A DNA stretch of 64,000 nucleotides from the NCBI GenBank assembly GCA_964034945.1, contig OZ035963.1:868001-932000 (forward strand), given 5' to 3'. A program made the position numbers and the translations under genes. Below the pieces are notes generated by a model. That model was not told the origin of the DNA. It saw only the letters and a list, made by a program, of their open reading frames with translations, and searched no databases. The stretch is from Chrysopilus asiliformis (taxonomy: Eukaryota; Arthropoda; Insecta; Diptera; Rhagionidae). This document shows, in pieces, positions 27,901-38,100 of the stretch. Each line of letters begins with the position of its first letter. Position 1 is the stretch's first letter.

Positions 27901-29499
27901 GACTGAGAGTTTAACATCCGCTAGAGAATTAACTTTAAGACCTGCTAAAGGTATTTTCGCTTTTTAATACCATAAGAATTAGTCTCACAATTTGTATATT
28001 TTTTTTTCTGTTAACACTTGAAGTCGGTTCACCCGGACGAGAAAAGTACTTAAGGAAACGTGAAGACGGAAGTGGAGATGACACAGGAGAGGTAATGCTA
28101 CGTATGATTTTTTCTAAAAAAAAAATATACATACTTGGCTTGCATGAAAAATCTAAAATACGTTGTAAATTCAGGTGGAATGGTTTGATGCAGAAATTTT
28201 CGTTTAAAGACATCAATTGTTTAATTGCAAAAGGTTTAACTAAGTTTTATTTCTAATATTCTTTGATAAATTATCCTGTTTTGAATTAAAAAGCTAGATT
28301 TTTTTTTAGAATTTCCCCAAAGTTTGTAAACAAAATTAAATATATATTGTACTCGTAGCTATAAAGTTAGGTAGTGGGGACTATCCATAAAAAAACGTCA
28401 TGCTAATTTTAGGCTTTTCTCGTGATTTTTTGTCTGCATTTTAGTACCGATGTTAAACCCCCTTTTTCTCCTCCCCATAAAGATATTACGTGTTTATGGA
28501 CAGTCCTACTGTTTTTGTATTTAGTCAGTAGTGTAGCGAAGTGGGGGTTTTTCAAATCGGGGAGCACATCCTTGACGGATTAAACTTTCGACTCATGTGT
28601 AGCGATCATACACAGAAATTTGGAGTGGATGAACTCAGCAGCAGAAGTCTGAATATGTCTTTTCCCCGCCTCCCTTACTTATGAAAAAATGTCTAAAAGT
28701 TAAGACTTTTCAGAATAATTTTTAGATCTTTTTAGAAGCACAAAAAACATATTTTTTGGGAGATTAATCTTCCGATGCCTCTCTCGGAACGCAGTAAAAA
28801 TAATTCACATAAAAATGTTTTTAAATTGGAAATATTGACACAAATTAAAGCTTGTATATGCTGTTTTTCTATTTAGGGTGGTCCATCAAATACGGCACAC
28901 TGATTTTAGCCGTTGGATCTCCTCGTCAAACTTTTTTGGATATGTTTGCCTGGAATTTAGTAGCGCTAACGGTCGTGTGTCGTATTTTTTTGAACAGTAT
29001 CTTTAAAAAAGTTCTAAATGAAATAAATTGATAAAAGAAAAATTAAAAATTCGTTTTTAGGACGTATCTAGTCAAATTCTACCCAACGTTCTTACCGAGG
29101 ACATCGTTCGGCCACGGAAAACAAGTCGTTTACGGGCGATTGGAAATCAAATTAGGTGAAATTTTCCTATTACTATTTTTCGGTTGTCTATTTTTTAATT
29201 GAATGAGAATTTTGTGATTTAGGTTTTTGCGACGATTAGAAAAGTCAATTAAAAGACGTGAAAAACTCTTATCTCCTTCTGATAGCTGTGCAGAAGATGG
29301 TAACGACGATCAAGATTCACCCCGAATCACATCACCGCTTTTACAAAACTGCACTAAACCGAAAATGTCGCTCTGTCGACAAAAGCGCCTGCCATCCAAT
29401 CTTTTCACTCCTCTAGGGACGACAACGGTGGCAGTTTCATCGCACGATCGTGATTGGAGAGCACGACATCGTATTCATGGGGATTTTAACAGTGATTGA
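9988..29499 (+). CDS. C-type lectin/CUB/EGF single-pass receptor, 5' end missing
   Basis: Twenty-five exons join without a stop into 3,028 residues: 9988-10405, 10507-10673, 10775-12275, 14420-14520, 14578-14790, 14869-15067, 15138-15664, 18367-18520, 18613-18736, 18880-19111, 19269-20378, 20451-20653, 20819-21071, 21186-21327, 21388-21463, 21527-21645, 21712-21926, 22073-22303, 24521-24873, 25250-25996, 26212-26588, 26764-27950, 28024-28091, 29061-29155, 29223-29499. Every junction has GT-AG borders and matching phase. Seen: Cys-rich CUB-like N-terminus, lectin domain 1 (about 640-797), CUB, lectin domain 2 (about 1045-1194), two or three CUB-type units, three EGF domains, a membrane helix (about 1876-1896) and a cytoplasmic part of about 1,130 residues rich in Ser/Pro. 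The domain set implies a cell-surface adhesion or recognition receptor (inference). The first exon starts at an acceptor and lacks a signal peptide, so an upstream exon is missing. I do not recognise the orthologue by name. Confidence 0.88.
10775..12108 (+). other. Receptor: CUB-like N-terminal region with low-complexity inserts
   Basis: The frame begins ECHLKLHHTSGSLDYTSLPL, a pattern like the start of a CUB domain (Cys, then a segment ending in Tyr/Leu), followed by VDCVVHF. A second unit has CDSGGFIRFSNGSTLCGKL and a paired CYN / CYF. Between them lie His/Gln-rich and, at 11490-11720, Ser/Asn-rich inserts, including an AAT repeat coding nine Asn in a row. CUB assignment is by pattern only. 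Confidence 0.55.
12591..12727. mobile_element. Short TIR element, copy b, in receptor intron
   Basis: The left end reads GTGTCCATAAAACACGTCA and the right end ATGACGTATTTTATGGACAG; the ends are inverted. The centre has a run of C. It lies inside intron 12276-14419. Confidence 0.7.
13330..13565 (+). repeat. Dispersed repeat, diverged copy 2
   Basis: Aligns by eye with 2630-2900: CCCATT...TTTTACG, AACAGATCTGTG, TTCAAGTTTCTAACT and CTGGTGTAATTAATTT match with substitutions. The CAGA array has shrunk to GGACAGATC. It sits in the receptor intron 12276-14419. Confidence 0.55.
14869..15664 (+). other. Receptor: CUB domain with Ser-rich insert
   Basis: Shows DCNKTISLTKE, SPSFPRQYPDNANCYSTVTAP, a conserved LEFEELVIENEPGCSYDYLEI, then a Ser/Thr-rich insert of about 100 residues (15190-15480), then MCGDWSS and a GGSYLGLHFVSDYSHHYGGF end. 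The four CUB cysteines and the SPxFPxxYP signature are present. The insert lies in a loop of the fold, which probably tolerates it. Confidence 0.85.
16998..17165 (-). repeat. Dispersed repeat end, copy 3 (reverse)
   Basis: TATACTCTATATGAGAAG, then GTATACCGTTTGTAACG, then stretches of GTCTGTCTGTCCGTCC. This is the reverse complement of the end of copy 1 (CGTTACAAACGGTA ... CAGA/CGGA), so it is the same family in the opposite orientation, truncated. Confidence 0.6.
17874..17932. repeat. 12-bp minisatellite CCCCTCTCCAGA
   Basis: Almost five exact tandem copies of ACCCCTCTCCAG inside the 2.7-kb receptor intron. Head to tail with no spacers, so not a CRISPR array. Confidence 0.95.
18376..19065 (+). 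other. Receptor: C-type lectin domain 2
   Basis: Begins ECSDERLKPYNGSCYLF and continues DWWTAQQVCRGVGAQLSSV, YWLGGELASG, EWTDDTKMDFQGWLPGQ, ICLGLQW, LYWDSQKCRRVGGYVCKK. Fold residues and cysteines are in place, but no EPN or QPD motif exists and WND is replaced by WDS. Classical calcium-dependent sugar binding is therefore unlikely. Confidence 0.88.
19084..20378 (+). other. Receptor: two CUB domains, first with large basic insert
   Basis: The first CUB (GRLTSPGYPNPYP, ...DECLYDYVSI, ...YVRWCGSHDANM, GLGFSAVWK) is interrupted at 19536-19890 by about 120 residues. This insert carries strongly basic runs: FRRSRRS, YRKRRRKKRF and KLKKRSIG. RRSRRS and RRKKRF fit furin-type RXXR or RX(K/R)R sites, so cleavage is possible (inference). 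The second CUB (GCPYQTL..., VFSPNHPYF, DCIFTIQAP, FDDFEVNDG) follows at 20068. Confidence 0.8.
20451..21071 (+). other. Receptor: degenerate CUB-like unit with Gln run
   Basis: Two exons show MHYLNYPQVIPGNIDFTQHL, LELYGVEFSQNGC, LEVFDNYADHNGTRWQLC, a CUB-like pattern lacking the first cysteine. A Gln/His run (CAA/CAG repeat, 20936-20968) sits in the second exon. It links the CUB block to the EGF domains. Confidence 0.6.
21233..21735 (+). other. Receptor: three EGF-like domains
   Basis: Three consecutive six-cysteine units: CLPNPC-QFDGKC-...-CQC-HGHYTGRFC, then CELEPC-LFGKC-...-CHC-QTGYIGSTC, then CADNPC-EGRGVC-...-CFC-HAWWEGPRC. Each has the CxC and the GxxxxxC ending of EGF domains. They are spread over four short exons separated by short introns. 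Confidence 0.92.
21803..21862 (+). other. Receptor: transmembrane helix
   Basis: FWLGLITVFVVLAVIGLVWC is 20 hydrophobic residues followed at once by AKRHF, the basic stop-transfer signal. It sits directly after the EGF block, so the N-terminal 1,870 residues are outside and the rest inside. Confidence 0.93.
22304..24520. other. 2.2-kb receptor intron
   Basis: AT-rich, bounded by CGAC|GTAAGA and CAATAG|GTTCG. No coding exon or clear repeat seen inside. Confidence 0.8.
26621..26703. mobile_element. Short TIR element, copy c, in receptor intron
   Basis: An 83-bp copy. The left end GCTGTTCATAAAATATGCCA and the right end GTGACGTGTTTTATGGACAGC are inverted repeats. It makes up almost half of the 175-bp intron 26589-26763, so the intron tolerates it without loss of the splice sites. 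Confidence 0.75.
28378..28506. mobile_element. Short TIR element, copy d, in receptor intron
   Basis: The left end reads GGACTATCCATAAAAAAACG and the right end ATTACGTGTTTATGGACAGTCC, inverted. The centre contains CCCCCTTTTTCTCCTCCCC. Lies in intron 28092-29060. Confidence 0.7.
28876..28997. mobile_element. Short TIR element, copy e, in receptor intron
   Basis: The left end GGTGGTCCATCAAATACGGC and the right end GTCGTATTTTTTTGAACAG are inverted, extended by CACAC / GTGTG. Second copy in intron 28092-29060, about 370 bp after copy d and clearly diverged from it. Confidence 0.6.
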
Positions 29500-32400
29500 T
29501 GCAGTGTTTGATTTCATGAGTAGTTTTTTAATGCCTACTTATATTGTTAAAGATTGTTGAAAGCACATAGACATTAAACACACACACACATGCCAAAAGA
29601 AATCACATTACTAATACCATAAATCAAGTTTACTGCTATAAACAAAATATTATTATATTTATTTGTGGACTATGTCTTTAATGTAAAACTATTTATTGTT
29701 AAATACTTCGTCCGTAAAACTTTTTTGGCCTTATAAGGAGTATTGTCGTTGGCCTGATTCAAAAGGGCTCAGGTCAATATCGATATTGTTAAGTGTAATT
29801 GTAAAATGTAATATGTTACTATACATAAGTTTTACTAGGTGTAAAACAAAAAAAAAATACAAAATACATCTCGAAATATTTTTAACGGGGCCAAATCAAA
29901 AATAAATAAAAACTTTTTTGCACAAAACCAAATTTTTCAGAACACTTAACCATGCTGTGCTATCGCTATTGAAACCCATATTAACTAAGGATAATCTGAG
30001 TTTGATTTTTTAGTAAATCACTAAAAACTTGAACAAAAAAATCATTCGACAACAAAACAAATAAAGAAGCAATAAAATCTGAAGAGTAAAGGAAATGTGA
30101 TAAACCAGGAAAATTTTAAGCATGTGTTCAAAATTAAAATGAAAATTAAATCTATGGTTATAACTGTTATTACTATAATAATTACTTTTATCGCTACTCA
30201 TAATTTAAAAAAAAAAACGTTAAATTTAGTTTGTTTTACTTTTTACGCCGAAGACAATCTATCACCTGTCCGTTGAGTTTTTTAAAAAGCGATATCAAGA
30301 GTAAAAATTCTTAGCATTATAGTAGGTATATAAGAGTTAAAGGTTTTTGACTTTAAAAGTGATACAAGAAGATCCTACGGACAACAACGAAATGGAATAA
30401 AAAAAAAACTACCTATATCTAAGAATTTTCCTCGTCAAAGTTAAAGGTAATTTAGCTATTCGAATGCGCGCTTTGCACCTGACATTTTTTCAGCGTAATG
30501 TTAATAACAAAAATAAGTACATATAAAATCTATTTTATCAGACATTGAAAAGCCATATTTTAATGAAGAGGCCGATCTGAGTTTAGCCGATAGGTTGCCA
30601 TCATTCTCTGTTCATAATTCGATGCTCTAAAATGATTATGAATTGAAAAAGTTTTATTGTGTTTGAAATACAGAAACAGAATTTAGCGAAACATAACTAA
30701 AAACACGCATAAAATAACAAGATATAAATCCATAAATGTCTAAATACGAAGAATGAAGCTAGAAAAAAAAACCCAATCACACTAGTTTGAAATTGAAATG
30801 CTGTATAGCTGTATAGAAAAGCGCCTGTACTGAGACTGATTTTTTAAAGATATTATACTAGTTTAGGCAAAATATTGTTAAAAAATAATATAAATATATA
30901 CTATATAAAATAAATACATAAATTTTATTAATAAATTAAATTATTATTCAATATTCAAAAAAATATTAAAATAAATAGGTACATTTACTTTCACCAAATT
31001 ACATATTCTTCAAATAAAACGCGCATATTGTATATAATTTCTAAATATTACACTTTGGTAGATGTGCAAACGTCCAAGATTTTTTATTATTATTAACATT
31101 TTTGATGTTAACCGTTTAGACCGTTCGAATGTACTATATTTGATCTAAAAGCTAATTGTCATATAACTTTAATTAACTTATTCCAAAGAAAATCTAAAGT
31201 TTTACAGCAATTCGATAGAATTGCTACACAAATTCATTTTATTGTTATTCAAATACAAGCCTCCAGAATTGCCTGTTGTACATTTTAGCCTACATTAAAA
31301 ACTTAAAGAAGTTTTTAAGAAAAACTTTCAAGTATCGTTTCTAAACGAATCTTTGCATGAATTTGATTTTCGTTCTTCTGACAAACCAAAACAATTTTAG
31401 AAAAAAATCATTCATACGAGGAGAGAGCAAAATTTTTTACATCTGGCGAGAAAACAAATGATTTCAGACCATTTTTGGAGTTTTGATCTGAAGAAGTGGC
31501 TTAGAGAAACGAGGTAAAATTTTGTCACAAAAGTTTTTTTTTTTTGCCAGGTTCAAAACTTTCCACCATATCCTCCTTGATTTGATGAATATTCAGTATT
31601 TTTTGTCAGGAATTTTGAATTCACTTTTTTTAGATAAAAAGCGGCCAAAACATATAACAATTATGATTATTTTTCAGCTGATAAGTTTAAATATGGTTTG
31701 ATAGAATCTCACTATTATTTTTGTTTTCCTAATTTCTTTTAGTGAAAGTTTTGGCATACCAAGTTCATTCGGTTGCGACATTGTGTAGTTTTTAAAGACA
31801 GTCAGACAAATTTAGATGTTATTCCTTCTACAAAAATTTCTTATTTGTATAATCTTTATTTATTCCTATTTTATTTGTTTGGTTGTGCAAATTTATACCT
31901 TTTGTAGAAACCTCTAAATTTGTTTGGTTCTGTTGATAAATCACGCAATGTAAAAACTCAACGCACTTGCTATGCCATATCTCTGAAATTCAAAGTAATT
32001 TTCATCAAAATCAACACGTATATCAGAAAATAAAAAAAAATAATTAAATACAACAGATTAGTTAAACAAATCTGTGATAATGAATGTTAAAAATATAGCA
32101 TAATTATTTTATATGTGAACAGTTTAAATTTGAATTTATTTGATATTTTCTCTTTTCAAAGTTATGCTTTCTATAAAAATTTATCGTTCAAAACGTTATA
32201 CCTTTAAGAAAAATCTTTACGATGAAAACAAAATAATATATACAAAATTTACAAAAAAAAAAACTATTGCTACACCTTCAAAATATTCCTTTAGCAATAA
32301 TACGTATTCAAAGAAAAACACGTTAAGAAAATGTAAATTGCCTAAACCGTTATTAGTAAACACATTAGATGTACTCATACATGAACATTAAAAAAAAAAC

Positions 32401-33989
32401 GTCTGCACCGAAAACATTTAAACAATTCCCAAAATCTCAAGAATTTAGGGAAGTCTTTTGCACATAAATACATAAAAAATTTCAGCCCATTAGATTTTTA
32501 GATTAGTATTATTATTATAACGATATAGATCTTGTATATAATTAGGAACGAATTAGCTACGCACTTCAAATAGATGGGTAAAAGTTGCATCTTTAATCGA
32601 AAATCAAACTATTTTCTAGATATTAGTTAAATAATCGCGTATATTTTTTGAAAAAATGTATAACTAATTTAGCTCAAAATAAAATGTAAACAATTATTTT
32701 TGCATTAGTGGTTATTTGGAATTCTTCAGAGTGATTTTCGATTAAGTATGTGTGTTATAAAAACACTATACATAGTTTCAATACACATAAATCTCAAATG
32801 GACACACTCCAATGGATCAAAAATAAAGGTTCATAAAAAATACTTCGTAACGCACTTTCCTATATACACTAAATTGAATTGGTTATGTGATATAATTAGA
32901 GAACATTAATTATTAGTAAGTAAAATGAGTAATGGTTTTTAAAAAAAAAAATAGCAAACCAATGAAAGAATTATTACAAGAAATGAAATACTAGTTAATT
33001 TCTAATAGCAATGTAGCATTTTTCCATTAGTCATTACTAAATACTTTCATTTAAAATAGGCCTTACAACACAATTTAAACAAAATCATTTGGAAATTAAA
33101 ATTTCTGTCTCGAAGTAAATTAAGAATTTATTATTATTAATGTATTTTAGTAGATTGTAGCTTCTTTAATTTTAATAAAAACATAGTAATGCTAAGCATC
33201 TATCTTGCTATAAGTTCTCATTAATTAATATTAAGAAAAATAAGATATTAAAAGAATAAAAATCTTTTGATAAAAGAAAATAAAATAAAAGGCAACAATT
33301 TTATATGTAAATGTTTGCCTGTAAAATCCATTTGTTTAATTAACACAATGAAAAATAAAATTCTAAACTATACCATAAATTTTTTTTGTTTGTTTAATGT
33401 CCATAGCATTTCTCACGGTAATTTTTATTCATTTTCGAACCTCCCTCCTTCCTCCCTCCCCCCTCGTGTACCTTTTTCTTCGGTACAACCGACACCACAA
33501 CTACCGCAGAACCCCCTTCTCCTTTTCCCTAAAAATGAACAGCCGCTGACTTTAATTAGATATGTTTTTTTTAAATTTAATTTAAAATTTCCTTATGCAA
33601 TATTTTAGGATTGACTCCTGACAAATTCTTTCTAGAGTTCTCACAAGACACAAATCTCGTCAAATATCTTCCATTATGATGTCGGATGAAGACAGAGTTT
33701 TTGGGTGACAAAAATCAAAATTTCAGACTTCGAGAAAAATTTTAATGGCAGAACACGAACATGAGAGAATATTTTAAACACCCAGCAAATGCTTTTCCAT
33801 TTTTAAAAACTGTTACTTCGAAATCAAACTGCATTTCAAATTTTCTTTTGATATGTTGATTTAATAATTACATTTTTTTTCTAAAAATAGTAAATAGCAT
33901 ACAGTAATAATAGTAAAAAATATTTACAACAAAAAAGAACATAAATATTTGGGAAGAACAAAAAAAAAGTAGTTGGCGAGTTGATGACT
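29500..33989. other. 3' UTR of the receptor gene and AT-rich spacer
   Basis: About 4.5 kb of very AT-rich DNA between two convergent genes. AATAAA is frequent (for example 29901-29910), so the receptor transcript end cannot be fixed. A pyrimidine-rich tract lies at 33440-33485. No exon, tRNA or element recognised. Confidence 0.6.
29901..29910 (+). terminator. Possible polyadenylation signals of the receptor gene
   Basis: Two overlapping AATAAA words about 400 bases after the receptor stop codon. Other AATAAA words follow, so this is only the first plausible site. Confidence 0.3.
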
Positions 33990-33995
33990 TTTATT
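33990..33995 (-). terminator. Polyadenylation signal of the pancreatic-type lipase
   Basis: AATAAA on the minus strand, 115 bases downstream of the lipase stop codon. Confidence 0.5.
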
Positions 33996-34109
33996 CCAAA
34001 AAGGCCTCGCCTTAGGTCAAAGTGCAAAGCAACGCCGGACTAGATAAAATTTTACTCAATTTATGATTGAAAAATACACAAATGAGCGGTATATGTCAAA
34101 AAAAAATAA

Positions 34110-35100
34110 TCAATTGCTTCCTATTGGAAATGGCGTACTCTCGATATTATCAGAACTTTCAAACTGATATGGAAATTTTGCGGTGGATGCAGCATCGCGA
34201 GCACTTGGCGGACGATATGTTGGTAATTCAATGCGAATGGATGGTTTTGTTGTCTGTTCTTTGCTAGAATCTAAGCTAGGCTCAACGTTGTCCAATAGAG
34301 ACCAAGTTCCATCGTGAGCCTTATTTGAATAGTAAGTGACTTCGGGCAGAGGCGACTGTGACGACTGATGATCCTGCTGTTTTGGGCGACGCCCCAACTC
34401 TAGGATGTTCTTGTATTCACTTGATTCATCGAATTGCAGATCCTTAGAATGTCGATCCTTTCTCGAGCTAATTCTCTGCGCCGATGTTGTCCTTCGTTGT
34501 TGCGATTTATTAAATGCTAGCTCTTCATATCGCGGAATGTACCGTGGTTTCCTATCAGATTCCGCTTTTTCACCACCAAATCCGAAGAATCGTGGAGCCT
34601 GTTCTGAAATCAGGGGCAAAAGAGTTTCCCTTGCATATCTTTCGGCTCGTTCGAGTAATTCGCCCAAGCGAAATGGGAATAATTGAACTGTAATTGAACT
34701 TTTACCACCTCTCGATTGTGCATTTTCAGCGGATTCAAGTTCTTCTGCTGAGATCTGTTTAACTTTTCGTATTTGAGGCTTCGATGTTGTAGCTTTTAAG
34801 ATCGGTTCGACGATTTCCGTTTCATTAAAATCATGCATTTTACGCCCTTTGCTCGTAGACTGGTTCGCTACTTTTAATATTGGTTCGAAAATCTCTGGTG
34901 TTTCATCCTGCAAACTACGACTTGACTCTGATACTTCACGGTCCAAGGAATTTCCTTCTAAAATCGGCTGCCAAGGCAAATTTTGTAACGATGTGTGGTC
35001 GTCATTTGTGGTAAAAGTCTTATTTTGCGTTATTTTATAATTTACTCCAAGATTTATAATATCCTTTTTCGTTTTTACTGTCTCAACACCATCTTGATCG
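34110..35100 (-). other. Lipase: low-complexity C-terminal extension
   Basis: About 330 residues after the PLAT-like domain, rich in Ser, Glu, Lys, Arg and Gln. They contain two imperfect repeats (EIFEPILKVANQ and EIVEPILKATTS), an amphipathic stretch (LFPFRLGELLERAERYARET) and EQAPRFFGFGGEKAES. No known domain. The reading frame is uninterrupted to the stop, so this is part of the protein and not read-through. Confidence 0.75.
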
Positions 35101-38100
35101 TCCGATCGGTCTGCAATAGCGGAAACGGATTCATGAGGATTCTCCGTTGTTGAGAAAATATCCGTTTCTGGTATTTCGCATACTCCTGCTTTTAATTCGA
35201 AATGAACAGGCGATCCTGAGCTCAGTGATAGTGAGGGAGTGCATAAGGAGTGACTTCTACCAAAACTGTCTGATAGTACAACTTTATCAATATCCCAATG
35301 AGGCAATCCTTTCGATAGCCAACCACTGTATGATTTGTATTGTAATGTGAGGCTAGTTGGAAAACCAAGAGCCGGATGTGGGACAATAATTTTCGATACA
35401 ATATCACCGGCGAAAAATTCGGTGTCCTCTTTTCTATAAACAGACAAATAAAAATTGTATTCTTATTTTTGAAGATATTTCAAAATTTTTAATTGGATAG
35501 CATTACTTACTCCGTAATAAGGAATGTTTCATTTAAGCCCCCTTCGCCCTCCAAGGTAGCTTCAAGTTTCCCAATTGTTCGCAATGGCAAATCGTTAAAA
35601 GAATTATAAACTTGAATATGAAATTGATGAGCACAAAATGGTTCCTCTTCTCTAGTAATGAGATATAATTGACCTCGACCTGTCGACCGATCTGCATAGT
35701 AGCCCATATTTCCACAGCGAGATCCGTTAACTGACGCCAAATCATCTTTGGTGCAAGGAAAACATTTGCCATCTAAAAATCCTTCGTAGGATTCGCAAGG
35801 GAACGCTGGAAATAGACATCGGGGTGCAACGGAATCAATGAAAAATTTATATGCCCTTCTGTGATTACATAATGATCGTCCTTCCACTTCCGCTGCTTGA
35901 GCTAAAAAAATAGTTGTATTATGAATTAGAATTATTCGAGTTATATATTAAAATAATCTTCTTACACCAAATAAAATCAGTCACAGCTCCGACAAATAAG
36001 TTCGAGCAACCATTTTGAACTCGCCCGCCATTTGGATAAAAATCAACGTGTCCCATTGGCTGCCATGATCCTAGACCACCGAGTATTAAATTTTCCCCAT
36101 TCGAATGTATTACGTCTACAAAATCTGCGTCCGTACTATCTAACCGAGCCTTGGGATGTTGAGCTTCGAAGAGAGGACCTGCCGGATCCAGTCCGGTTAT
36201 TCGTTTTAAACCGGGCAATTCAGCACCAGCAAATCCTGCCACATGAGCTCCCAAACTGAATCCAATAATATGCGTTCGGGACAAATTTAACCCTTTGTGG
36301 TCTTTTAAAGTCTTTAAGAGCATTGCTAATTGTTTGCCGACTAGTCGAGTGTTTGCCGCCGCTCGTACATAATTTGGAAAATTTGCTCCACTTTCCCAAT
36401 CCACGCATATTACTATGCAGTTTTCCACGGCCATTAGGGCAGTTTTCATTTCGTAAATCCAAACATGAGGACATGCAGATCCGAACCCATGAACAATTAC
36501 TCTTAGTGAGAGTTCGTCGAATCCCTGTAAATCGTCCAACGTAAATGCAGAGTGTTTAGAAAATGGTGTTGTTGTTTGTTCTGCGGTGCCATTCGCTAAA
36601 CTACTGAATGTTGATTCGTCTAGAGATGTTTTTCCAATCGCTGACGACATTTTTAGAAAGGGTAACTCTAATAATGGCCTCTCGCTTCTAAAATATAATA
36701 AATAGGTTTAGTTTATTAATAAAATTATTTTTAATATATTAATAGGTATTCTACCTATTTTTGGTAGAATAGAAGTAAAATTTAGTGTTTATTTCTTCGG
36801 GATGCGATGGTAACATCTCCAGGTAACTAAATGGCCCAGAATCTTCAAAACATCCCAATTCTCCATAGCACACACGTTTTACAGCACGCTTTTTTCTACG
36901 AAAAAAATACATAGCCATTAAAACATATTTTTTGTCAATAATGTTTTGTTTATCTGATGGAAAAGTAAAAATTTTATTGTAATGTTTTCTAACCTTTGAT
37001 GTTTATGTGATCTCATCGACCATTCCAACATAGACAATTGTACAGCCTTAAGTAGTTCAGCATCGTTGGTTTCATCCAAAGCCTCTTCCTCTTTTGATGG
37101 CCATTTAATATTATTTTCTGTAAGCACACTAATGTTATGCATAGAAAGCTAGAAAAATCTATCTATTGTTGTACGGAAGGTGCAAACTGTACAAAAGGTT
37201 TACAAATTAAACGAATAACACGAAGGTAAGAAATAAATTCGTCACAGTTATTGCGTGTTTTTATTGCAAATTTTTCAAATATATTAAGTAAAACCAATTG
37301 TTGGTGTCTTTTAAACGAATTTTATTGAACGCGGATGCAACATTTTTTCATTTCTAATTTCGTTAGTTGTTTTTCAAAAATGTAAAGCAGTACACATATT
37401 TCCCTTGAGGCAGTTAGTCATATGTCCGGCAATTATGACATAATTCATAATTATGGATCAGAAGCGAAATTATAATTAGGAAGATCAAACTAGACGGATT
37501 ATTTAATCACACCCATACCAATCTAATTATATTTTATTCGATTTTTTGTATCAATACTGTCAACAGGTGTTTTTTTTTACCCCGCATAGGCAAATATATA
37601 TACCGACCGGCTTCCGTACCACTCTTAATGGCATTAAATTCGTTACGTAAGATGGATTTTATGTTTTTTTCCTGAATTAATGCCAATTTATACTCGTCGT
37701 TATACAAAAAAGTAACAAAATAATGTTATTCAATTAAAGTTAATGAGCAAATTGCCATGATACTCGTACAGCTAAACTTACAATTTATAAAAATTACTCA
37801 AAATAACATTTTCCTTTGACTTTCTATATACCATAAAATCATTTAATTGCAAATAACACTAAAATTCTTTTCATTTTTTATTTGAATATATTACTCAATT
37901 CTATGTTCTTTGGAAAGTATGTTTTTCAAATTAATGTCCTTATTCTGGCTTTATGACCGGTCACAAATCACTAATTTTCCAGTGATCTAATCCGGCTAGT
38001 GGCGATTTTGGAGCCCTTGAGGCAAGGTGATAAGGCTATTAAAGTAATTTTTTTAATACGAAAAAAACTTAATTTGCAAAAAAACAAACTTTTTATAGAA

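Larger units (their letters stand above)
21863..29499 (+). other. Receptor: 1,130-residue cytoplasmic region
   Basis: Nine exons encode a hydrophilic Ser/Pro/Arg-rich chain without a recognisable folded domain. Short segments look constrained: RSIFNRLGIRKPSILSLSS, PKITLGELIQMSENRL, VTFARLLSKVSAEM, LALTELGLRNIGGTTILG, SETLSDDALLESNDEGIG, DEKIEEGEIKSAKELE and the C-terminal RRLEKSIKRREKLL. A His-rich tract lies near 27800. Many SP and TP sites suggest regulation by phosphorylation (inference). The 2.2-kb intron 22304-24520 separates the juxtamembrane exon from the rest; phase 1 matches across it. Confidence 0.8.

Noticed and set aside
34405..35350. Several plus-strand frames of 63-93 codons
   Set aside because: Antisense shadows of the lipase tail exon.
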